DNA of 5,241 nucleotides, taken from positions 1-5,241 of the forward strand of contig JASHTQ010000431.1 in the NCBI GenBank assembly GCA_030040475.1. The letters are read 5' to 3'. Position numbers and translations under genes: made by a program. Source of the DNA: Streptosporangiaceae bacterium (GTDB taxonomy: Bacteria > Actinomycetota > Actinomycetes > Streptosporangiales > Streptosporangiaceae). The notes beneath the pieces were generated by a model. It made no database searches. It was given only the letters and a program-made list of their open reading frames with translations, and was not told the DNA's origin. Below are positions 1 to 5,106 of this stretch, one piece after another (within the stretch, counting starts at the first letter, position 1; each line of letters begins with the position of its first letter).

Positions 1-1106
1 ACCGCGGCGTTCATCCGGCCGAGCAGTTCCGGCGGGCAGATCGCCTGCCGGTAGCTGAGCTGCGCCACGTTGTAGACCACGGCGGTGAAGGCGAACGCCG
101 TCATGCCGACGATGAACGCGGCGACGCGCCAGCCGGGTTCGGCCAGCGGTACGAGGAGCTGCGGCAGGCCGAACACAAGCATCGAGAACCAGATGATGCG
201 GGCCGAGCCGATGGCCCGGGCCAGCCGGACCGAGAACACGCCGCCGACCACGCCGCCGAGGCTGGCCACCGCGATGAGCAGGCCGGTGTCGGCGGGCCGC
301 ACGTGCAGGACGCGGACCAGGAAGATGATCTCCAGGGCGGTGGCCATGCCGCCGAACAGGTTCGCGGTGCCGGTACACGCGACGATCTTGCGCAGGATCG
401 GGTGCCTGAGCACGAACGTCAGCCCCTCGGCGATCTGGGTTCGGAGGCTTGCTCCGGTGCCCCGGTTGGGCGGTGCTTCCTTGGTTGTGATGGCGGCCAG
501 GGTGAGGACCGAGACGAGGTAGGAGATCGCGTCCGCGGTCATGGCACCGGCCGCGCCGACCAGGCCGACCAGGCCGCCGCCCAGGCCGGGCCCGGTCACC
601 TGCGCGAACGCCTGGGTCGCGCCGAGCTTGCCGTTGCCGTCCACCAGGTGCTCGGCCTTGACGAGGACGGGCAGGTAGCTTTGGTAGGAGACGTCGAAGA
701 AGACCGTGCACACCCCGGCGGTGATCGCGACCGCGTACAGCTGGCCCATGGTGAGCAGGCCGAACGCGGCGGCCAGCGGCACCGAGCCGATGATCACCAG
801 CCGCGCCGCGTCGCACCAGATCATCAGCCGCCGCTTGGCGCGCCGGTCGACGATCGCCCCGGCCGGCAGCGCGATCAGCGCGAACGCCGCGGTGGCCGCC
901 GACGTCAGCAGGCCGACCTGGAAGGTGGACGCTCCGAGCACCACGACCGCGGTCAGCGGCAGCGCGAGCTGGGTGACCGCGGACCCCATCTCGCTGACCG
1001 TCTGGCCGCCCCACAGCAACAGGAAGTTGCGGTGTCGCCACAGGGTGGCGGGTTGGTTCCCCTGGGTTGCTTGGGTTGCTTGGCTTGTCGTTTCGGCCCC
1101 CGGCAC
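1..1106 (-). CDS. MFS transporter, MFS_3 / transmembrane secretion effector type, C-terminus cut by window edge
   Basis: A minus-strand frame is open from GTG 1106 to the left edge (368 codons visible) with no internal stop; the in-frame upstream stop is at 1146-1148. The product is a hydrophobic multi-span membrane protein of the major facilitator superfamily, probably a proton-driven exporter. Its substrate cannot be read from the sequence. Landmarks are the N-terminal LWRHRNFLLLWGGQTVSEMG (about residues 22-41), the MFS motif-A loop LPAGAIVDRRAKRRLM (80-95), the TGPGLGGGLVG segment in the middle, and SYRQAICPPELLGRMN (351-366). The last is characteristic of actinobacterial MFS_3 proteins, so roughly 40-60 residues are missing. 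GTG 1106 is the only usual start between the upstream stop and the conserved region; only CTG codons are alternatives. Its ribosome site is weak (GGGG very close to the start). Residues 8-18 are a Gln/Thr/Ala-rich stretch made by short DNA repeats. The gene diverges from the small gene at 1170. Family call is firm, exact start moderate. Confidence 0.9.
   Translation of the reverse strand, partial: MPGAETTSQATQATQGNQPATLWRHRNFLLLWGGQTVSEMGSAVTQLALPLTAVVVLGASTFQVGLLTSAATAAFALIALPAGAIVDRRAKRRLMIWCDAARLVIIGSVPLAAAFGLLTMGQLYAVAITAGVCTVFFDVSYQSYLPVLVKAEHLVDGNGKLGATQAFAQVTGPGLGGGLVGLVGAAGAMTADAISYLVSVLTLAAITTKEAPPNRGTGASLRTQIAEGLTFVLRHPILRKIVACTGTANLFGGMATALEIIFLVRVLHVRPADTGLLIAVASLGGVVGGVFSVRLARAIGSARIIWFSMLVFGLPQLLVPLAEPGWRVAAFIVGMTAFAFTAVVYNVAQLSYRQAICPPELLGRMNAA
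1062..1083. repeat. Short imperfect direct repeat (9-bp unit) in the transporter N-terminus
   Basis: The plus strand carries gggttgctt twice in tandem, flanked by looser copies (gggttggtt upstream, ggcttg downstream). On the coding minus strand this gives the in-frame QATQATQ stretch ahead of the first membrane segment. The 9-bp period keeps the reading frame, so copy number could vary without breaking the gene. Confidence 0.6.
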
Positions 1107-1134
1107 GTCCCCACTGTGCCGCTGAGTTTGGGGG

Positions 1135-1163
1135 CTGTCCAGCGATTAGCGCGCGGTGATAAT
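1135..1163 (+). promoter_or_regulatory. Probable housekeeping promoter for the leaderless gene at 1170
   Basis: The -10 box GATAAT (1158-1163) matches TATAAT at five of six positions. Exactly 17 bp upstream lies a weak -35 box CTGTCC (1135-1140; TG and C match TTGACA). Six bases separate the -10 box from the A of ATG 1170, so transcription would start at or next to the start codon, the usual geometry of actinobacterial leaderless genes. The box lies in the 63-bp gap shared with the divergent transporter gene. Confidence 0.5.
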
Positions 1164-1169
1164 GGGGCC

Positions 1170-1535
1170 ATGGCCGCGATGAAGGTGACGATCAGCGCAG
1201 CGATGCGGGCCAGGGACGTGTCCCGGCCCCGCCCCGAGGACCTCGCCGAGGCCGAGGCAAGCGAGGCGATCTGGGCTGGCGAGACGGGCGGTCCTCGGGC
1301 AGACGGCTCCGGCGTGGCCGACGGCCCGGACGCAGCGGGCGGGGCTGGCGTTGCGGACGGGGCGGGCGTTGCGGGCGGCTGGGGCGCGGCGGCGGAGGGC
1401 GCGGATACCGTGGCGGATGGTGTGGATACGGTGGCCGGCATTGGGCCGGCGGGCCGGTCGCAGGGGCGGCCGGGGCGGCGGCACGCCCCGCGGCGCCGAC
1501 GGAGGGGCTCCGGCGGAGGGCGGCCTTCCGGCTGA
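1170..1535 (+). CDS. Small hypothetical protein with MKVTISAAMRARDVSRP N-terminus, low-complexity middle and Arg-rich tail
   Basis: An open frame of 121 residues starts at ATG 1170. The N-terminus (residues 4-30) is ordinary-looking protein sequence, MKVTISAAMRARDVSRP followed by an acidic EDLAEAEASEA segment. I associate the SAAMRARDVSRP string with short actinobacterial proteins of unknown function, but this is from memory and unverified. Residues 40-92 are Gly/Ala/Asp/Val-rich with imperfect repeats (GVADG three times in variant form, then ADTVADGVDTVAG). Residues 96-112 are strongly basic with RRRRR at 108-112, suggesting nucleic-acid contact, which is inference. ATG 1179 is an alternative start; ATG 1170 is preferred because the -10 box is spaced for a leaderless message and no Shine-Dalgarno precedes either. 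No cysteine, membrane segment or signal peptide is visible. The low-complexity part could instead mean that only the N-terminal portion is conserved, or that the frame is partly fortuitous. Confidence 0.5.
   Translation: MAAMKVTISAAMRARDVSRPRPEDLAEAEASEAIWAGETGGPRADGSGVADGPDAAGGAGVADGAGVAGGWGAAAEGADTVADGVDTVAGIGPAGRSQGRPGRRHAPRRRRRGSGGGRPSG
1315..1440 (+). repeat. Imperfect GC-rich coding repeats in the small gene
   Basis: Variants of ggcgttgcggacgggg and gcggataccgtggcggatgg recur in frame, giving GVADG-like and DTVADG-like peptide repeats. The units are diverged, and their spacings keep the frame. The region looks like a disordered linker grown by slippage. Confidence 0.5.
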
Positions 1536-1739
1536 CACTCGTGCCGTCGTTAGCGACCTGCCTCATACGCCCACGGGGCGCATCAGGCCAGCGACACGCC
1601 GTCCCTCCAGTCACTCTGTTGCAGCGGCGCAAGAGCGCGGTGCCTCGAAAGACTGGGGAGGATGGGGCTCCTGGGAAGATCGGGTGCGCTCCAGGACAGC
1701 GGAAACTCCCGCAGGACCCCGATGCTCCCGGCGAATGTC

Positions 1740-1761
1740 CCCCGCTCCGCTGATGGCGGGG
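1740..1761. terminator. Candidate hairpin in the convergent gap
   Basis: CCCCGC (1740-1745) pairs with GCGGGG (1756-1761) around a 10-base loop, extendable by a T-G wobble. There is no T-run on either side. It could help stop transcription from either convergent gene, but a six-pair stem in such GC-rich DNA may be chance. Confidence 0.3.
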
Positions 1762-1780
1762 CAGCAGGGGCCTGGTGGGT

Positions 1781-1807
1781 GCCCCGTGGTCCACGTGAGC
1801 GCGGGGC
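1781..1807 (-). terminator. Candidate terminator hairpin just after the Rv2466c-like gene
   Basis: GCCCCG (1781-1786) pairs with CGGGGC (1802-1807). In the minus-strand transcript the stem begins 8 bases after the TGA stop. An overlapping odd palindrome CGTGG-T-CCACG lies inside at 1785-1795. No U-tract follows, which is common for actinobacterial terminators. The position directly behind the stop codon makes it the better of the two candidates in this gap. Confidence 0.4.
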
Positions 1808-1815
1808 TAGGGGGG

Positions 1816-2433
1816 TCAGTCGAAGATCGGGTCGCGGGTGCGGGAGCGCTTCAGCTCGAAGAAGCCGTCGGTTGCCATGACCAGCTGCACGCCGTCCCAC
1901 AGCTTGCCTGCCGCCTCACCGCGCGGGATGGGCGAGATGACGGGGCCGAAGACCGAGGCGCCGTGCACCGAGATCACCGGCGTGCCCACCTCATAGCCGA
2001 CCCGGTCGATGCCCTCGGCGTGCGACGCCCGGACCGCCTCGTCGTATTCGGTGGAGTCCGCCGCGTCCGCGAGGCTGGCCGGCAGCCCGGCCTCGGCGAG
2101 CGCGGCGACGATCGTCTCGCGGTCCCGCGGCGCCTTCTCGAGGTGGAAACGTGTCCCGAGCGCGGTGTAGAGCGACCCGAGGACGTCAGGACCGTGCGCC
2201 TGCTCGGCCGCGATCAGCACCCGGACGGGACCCCAGGCGGACTGCATCGCCTCGCGATAGCGATCCGAGATACCTTCCTTGTCCTCGTTGAGCACGGCCA
2301 GGCTCATCACGTGCCAGACGGTCTGTACCGGGCGGACCTGCTGGACCTCGAGTATCCAGCGTGATGTGATCCATGCCCACGGGCAGATAGGGTCGAACCA
2401 GAAGTCGACACGCGTAGGCTCCTGCTCGGTCAT
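1816..2433 (-). CDS. Rv2466c-like DsbA-fold mycothiol-dependent oxidoreductase, CPWA variant
   Basis: The 205-residue protein belongs to the actinobacterial DsbA-like family of M. tuberculosis Rv2466c, a cytosolic mycothiol-dependent nitroreductase/thiol oxidoreductase. The family is recognised from FWFDPICPWAWITSRWILEV (residues 11-30), VMSLAVLNED (42-51), YREAMQSAWGPVRVLIAAEQAHG (59-81), the cis-Pro loop GTPVISVHG (150-158, cis-Pro 152) and the ending ELKRSRTRDPIFD. Rv2466c, as I recall it, has Cys-Pro-Trp-Cys; here the second Cys is Ala20 (codon GCA). Cys17 is the only cysteine in the protein, so chemistry would need a monothiol route with mycothiol as partner (inference). No signal peptide is seen, so it is cytoplasmic. 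The start is ATG 2433, preceded by AGGAG five bases upstream; ATG 2448 is in frame but lacks such a site. A SigR/SigH-type promoter lies upstream. It diverges from pepN, as Rv2466c does from Rv2467 pepN. Confidence 0.92.
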   Translation of the reverse strand: MTEQEPTRVDFWFDPICPWAWITSRWILEVQQVRPVQTVWHVMSLAVLNEDKEGISDRYREAMQSAWGPVRVLIAAEQAHGPDVLGSLYTALGTRFHLEKAPRDRETIVAALAEAGLPASLADAADSTEYDEAVRASHAEGIDRVGYEVGTPVISVHGASVFGPVISPIPRGEAAGKLWDGVQLVMATDGFFELKRSRTRDPIFD

Positions 2434-2438
2434 TCGCA

Positions 2439-2443
2439 CTCCT
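2439..2443 (-). promoter_or_regulatory. Shine-Dalgarno site of the Rv2466c-like gene
   Basis: On the minus strand AGGAG sits five bases before ATG 2433. This decides the start against the in-frame ATG at 2448, whose start would place this site inside the coding region. Confidence 0.75.
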
Positions 2444-2472
2444 GTCATGAGTAACTGATTTCGCCCGCAGCG

Positions 2473-2490
2473 ACGCGGCCTTAGCCGCGT
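2473..2490. promoter_or_regulatory. Perfect inverted repeat in the divergent promoter region
   Basis: ACGCGGC (2473-2479) and GCCGCGT (2484-2490) form a perfect 7-bp inverted repeat around CTTA. The element abuts the GTT -10 box of the minus-strand promoter and covers its expected start point. It may be an operator or a structured leader segment for pepN. It could also be chance in GC-rich DNA, although the exact seven-pair match is notable. Confidence 0.4.
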
Positions 2491-2491
2491 T

Positions 2492-2517
2492 AACCCCACG
2501 GCACGACCACGAATTCC
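2492..2517 (-). promoter_or_regulatory. SigR/SigH-type (thiol-stress ECF sigma) promoter for the Rv2466c-like gene
   Basis: On the minus strand GGAAT (2517-2513) is followed after exactly 18 bases by GTT (2494-2492). This is the established consensus of Streptomyces SigR and mycobacterial SigH promoters. Transcription would start near 2482-2486, leaving a leader of about 50 bases before ATG 2433. Rv2466c is a known SigH-regulated gene in M. tuberculosis, which independently supports the site. No equivalent -35 box faces pepN on the plus strand. Confidence 0.75.
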
Positions 2518-2519
2518 AT

Positions 2520-2536
2520 CGGGCCCACAAGGCCCG
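2520..2536 (+). promoter_or_regulatory. Hairpin in the pepN leader
   Basis: CGGGCC (2520-2525) pairs perfectly with GGCCCG (2531-2536) around the 5-base loop CACAA. In a pepN transcript the stem would end 10 bases before the ribosome site, so it might affect message stability or initiation. It also lies just upstream of the divergent promoter's -35 box. Function is not shown by the sequence. Confidence 0.35.
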
Positions 2537-2546
2537 CCGCGCGACG

Positions 2547-2552
2547 AAGGGA
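2547..2552 (+). promoter_or_regulatory. Shine-Dalgarno site of pepN
   Basis: AAGGGA lies seven bases before GTG 2560, supporting that codon as the pepN start rather than ATG 2590. Confidence 0.6.
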
Positions 2553-2559
2553 TCACCAG

Positions 2560-5106
2560 GTGGCATCGAACCTGACCCGCGAGGAGGCGATGGCGCGTTC
2601 GGCGCTCATCAAGGTCGCCTCCTATGAGGTGGAACTCGACCTGACCGCAAAGGAAGGGGACGAGGCCACCTTCGGCTCGGTGAGCGTGATCAGGTTCGGC
2701 TGCAGCGCCCCTGGCTCGTCCGCCTTCGTCGACCTGACCGCGCCCGCGGTCAGGTCGATCACGCTGAACGGCACGCCGGTCGATCCCGCCGCGTTCGACG
2801 GGGACCGGATCACGCTGGACGGCCTGGCCGACGAGAACGTGCTGCGGGTGGCGGCCGACTGCGCCTACTCGCGCAGCGGCGAGGGGCTGCACCGGTTCAC
2901 CGACCCCGCGGACGGGCGGGTCTACCTTTACTCAGACCTGGAGACGTTCGACGCGCACCGGGTGTACGCCTGCTTCGACCAGCCGGACATGAAGGCCAGC
3001 TACCAGCTGACCGTCACCGCCCCCGCGGACTGGGAGGTGGTCTCGAACATGGCGGTCGATGCGGTCAGCGACGAGGCCGGGGACTTTATCAAGGCGCGCC
3101 GCTGGACCTTCCCGGCCACTCCGGTCCTGCCGACGTATATCACCGCGGTCGCGGCGGGCCCTTATCACGTGGTCCGCGCCGAGCACGACGGAATTCCGCT
3201 CGGCGTGTTCTGCAGGCAGTCGCTGGCGCCTTACCTCGACGCGGACGAGATCCTCGAGGTGACCCGGCAGGGTTTCGACTTTTTCCACGGCTCGTTCGGC
3301 ATGAAGTACCCGTTCGGGAAGTATGACCAGCTTTTCGTGCCGGAGTTCAAAGAGGGCGCGATGGAGAACGCGGGCTGCGTCACGTTCCTTGAGGCCTATA
3401 TATTCCGCTCGCGGGTCACCGATTACGCCCGCGAGTCGCGCGGTCAGACGATCCTGCACGAGATGGCGCACATGTGGTTCGGCGACCTGGTCACGATGCG
3501 CTGGTGGGACGACCTGTGGCTGAACGAGTCCTTCGCCACCTGGGCGGGCACGCTCGCGCAGGCGGAGGCGACCAGGTGGGCGTGGGCGTGGACCACGTTC
3601 GCCCAGGTGCACAAGGCGTGGGCGTACCGGCAGGACCAGCTGCCCTCCACCCACCCGATCGCCGCCGACATCCCCGACATCGACGCGGTCGAGGTGAACT
3701 TCGACGGGATCACCTACGCCAAGGGCGCGGCCGTGCTCAAGCAGCTGGTCGCCTACGTCGGCAGGGAGAACTTCCTGGCCGGGGTTCGGAAGTACTTCGC
3801 CGCGTACGCGTGGGGAAACGCGACGCTGGCCGACCTGCTCGCCGCGCTCGAGGAAACCTCGGGCCGTGACCTGACCACATGGTCGCGCGACTGGCTGCAG
3901 ACCGCCGGGGTCAACACGCTGCGGCCGTCCTATTCGGTCGGCTCAGACGGGAGGTTCGCCGAGTTCGCCGTGGAGCAGGAGGCGGCGGCCTCGCACCCGG
4001 TGCTCCGGTCACACCGCATCGCGATCGGGCTCTACGACCGGACGCAGGCCGGCCTGGTCCGTCGGCATCGCGTCGAGACCGACGTGGCGGGTCCGCGCAC
4101 GCTGGTACCCGAGCTGGTCGGCCAGCCGCGGCCCGACCTCGTCCTGGTCAACGACGAGGACCTGACCTACGCCAAGATGCGGCTCGACGAGCACTCGCTG
4201 AACACCCTCATCGACTCGATCGCGGAGTTCACCGACCTGCTGCCCGCGGCGCTGTGCTGGGCAGCCGCGTGGGACATGTGCCGCGACGGCGAGATGGCGG
4301 CGCGCGATTACCTTCGCCTGGTCCTTTCCGGCATCTCCTCGGTGGCGGACACGAACGTGGTGCAGACGCTGCTGCAGCAGGCGAGCGGAGCGGTGCGGCG
4401 GTTCGCCGACCCCGGGTGGCGTCGGACGGGCCTCGCGGTGCTGGCCGACGCGCTGCGCGACCTGCTCGGCGCGGCGGCGCCGGGGTCGGACGCCCAGCTG
4501 ACCTTCGTCCGCGCGCTCGCCGGCGTGGCCAGGTCCGCCGAGGATCTCGCGCTGCTGTCCGGCCTGCTCGACGGCTCGGTGGTGCTCGATGGCCTCGCCG
4601 TGGACACCGACCTGCGCTGGACGCTGCTATGGCGGCTGGTGAACCAGGGGGTCTTCGGAACCGCCGAGATCGACGCCGAACTCGAGCGGGACGCGACCGA
4701 CGCGGGCGAGCGGCACGCCGCGACCTGCCGGGCCGCGATGCCGTCCGCCGAAGCCAAGCGGACGGCCTGGGACGAGCTCACCGGCGGGAAACTGACCCTG
4801 GCCATGTTCCGGGCGACCCTGGGCGGATTCGTCGACCCGGAGCACGAGGAGCTGATGGCGCCCTACCAGGCGGAGTATTTCGGCGTCCTGGGGGACGCGT
4901 GGCACGAGTGGTCATCGGCGATGGCGCAGGACTTCGTGGCCGGAGCGTATATGGTGTGCCCGCTCTCGCCGGAGACGGTCAAGGCGACGGATGACTACAT
5001 CGCCGACGCCAAGCCGCCCGCCGCGCTGCGCCGGCTGCTCATCGAGGGCCGCGACGACGTCCTCCGGGCGCTGCGCTGCCAGGCCCGCGACCGCCAGGCC
5101 CGGTAA
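2560..5106 (+). CDS. pepN: Aminopeptidase N, M1 zinc metallopeptidase
   Basis: This 848-residue cytosolic enzyme removes N-terminal amino acids from peptides, the last step of protein turnover. The N-terminal beta domain (about 15-230) leads into the catalytic domain with the substrate-binding GAMEN motif at 266-270. The zinc site is HEMAH at 300-304 (His300, Glu301, His304) plus Glu323 in LNESFA, giving HExxH-x18-E. The transition-state Tyr is Tyr386 in GITYAKGA. Residues from about 530 onward form the helical ERAP1-like C-terminal domain, including NDEDLTYAKMRLDEHSL (531-547). All key residues are present and the length matches actinobacterial PepN, so the enzyme looks complete and active. 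GTG 2560 is chosen because it keeps the family N-terminus NLTREEA and has AAGGGA seven bases upstream; ATG 2590 would lose that segment. No signal peptide or membrane anchor is seen. The extreme C-terminus CQARDRQAR is an internal five-residue repeat resembling the DNA array that follows. The gene diverges from the Rv2466c-like gene. Confidence 0.97.
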   Translation: MASNLTREEAMARSALIKVASYEVELDLTAKEGDEATFGSVSVIRFGCSAPGSSAFVDLTAPAVRSITLNGTPVDPAAFDGDRITLDGLADENVLRVAADCAYSRSGEGLHRFTDPADGRVYLYSDLETFDAHRVYACFDQPDMKASYQLTVTAPADWEVVSNMAVDAVSDEAGDFIKARRWTFPATPVLPTYITAVAAGPYHVVRAEHDGIPLGVFCRQSLAPYLDADEILEVTRQGFDFFHGSFGMKYPFGKYDQLFVPEFKEGAMENAGCVTFLEAYIFRSRVTDYARESRGQTILHEMAHMWFGDLVTMRWWDDLWLNESFATWAGTLAQAEATRWAWAWTTFAQVHKAWAYRQDQLPSTHPIAADIPDIDAVEVNFDGITYAKGAAVLKQLVAYVGRENFLAGVRKYFAAYAWGNATLADLLAALEETSGRDLTTWSRDWLQTAGVNTLRPSYSVGSDGRFAEFAVEQEAAASHPVLRSHRIAIGLYDRTQAGLVRRHRVETDVAGPRTLVPELVGQPRPDLVLVNDEDLTYAKMRLDEHSLNTLIDSIAEFTDLLPAALCWAAAWDMCRDGEMAARDYLRLVLSGISSVADTNVVQTLLQQASGAVRRFADPGWRRTGLAVLADALRDLLGAAAPGSDAQLTFVRALAGVARSAEDLALLSGLLDGSVVLDGLAVDTDLRWTLLWRLVNQGVFGTAEIDAELERDATDAGERHAATCRAAMPSAEAKRTAWDELTGGKLTLAMFRATLGGFVDPEHEELMAPYQAEYFGVLGDAWHEWSSAMAQDFVAGAYMVCPLSPETVKATDDYIADAKPPAALRRLLIEGRDDVLRALRCQARDRQAR
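5078..5106 (+). repeat. Degenerate repeat copies within the pepN 3' end
   Basis: GCCAGGCCCG occurs at 5078 and again, as part of CGCCAGGCCCGG, at 5093, a 15-base spacing that encodes QAR twice. The last 17 bases of the gene (5090-5106), including TAA, match the downstream array unit at 12 of 17 positions, with TAA aligned to TGA. Confidence 0.6.

Larger units (their letters stand above)
1536..1815. other. Gene-free gap between convergent genes
   Basis: No frame here has a credible start, ribosome site or recognisable protein; short open frames in it have mixed, protein-unlike composition. It separates the 3' ends of the small plus-strand gene and the minus-strand thiol oxidoreductase gene. 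It holds two GC hairpins, annotated separately. Confidence 0.6.

Noticed and set aside
1443..1475. Possible G-quadruplex (four runs of three or four G on the plus strand)
   Set aside because: Loops of 5, 9 and 5 bases make it loose, and such runs are expected by chance in this GC-rich coding tail.
303..1535. A 410-residue plus-strand open frame spanning the transporter and the small gene
   Set aside because: Its first two thirds run antisense to the clear MFS transporter and have Arg/Asp/Gln-rich, protein-unlike composition. Only the part from ATG 1170 is kept as a gene.
1192..1794. Minus-strand Pro/Arg-rich open frames across 953-1794
   Set aside because: They have no recognisable family, no ribosome site and low-complexity Pro/Arg/Ala composition typical of antisense frames in GC-rich DNA.
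1351..2364. Plus-strand 337-residue open frame over the convergent gap and the Rv2466c-like gene
   Set aside because: Most of it is antisense to the confidently assigned thiol oxidoreductase and the remainder has no protein-like features.
2446..2448. ATG 2448 as start of the Rv2466c-like gene
   Set aside because: The AGGAG site lies downstream of it and is well spaced for ATG 2433.
2590..2592. ATG 2590 as pepN start
   Set aside because: It would remove the conserved NLTREEA segment and has no better ribosome site than GTG 2560.
1816..2892. N-terminal extension of the Rv2466c-like gene up to 2892
   Set aside because: It would overlap the start of pepN by more than 300 bases, run over the SigR-type promoter, and ignore the strong AGGAG site before ATG 2433. 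The extra residues resemble no known family.
3879..4994. Plus-strand 371-residue open frame inside pepN
   Set aside because: It is an alternative frame of pepN with extreme Arg/Ala/Gly content; the pepN frame has the catalytic motifs and full family length.
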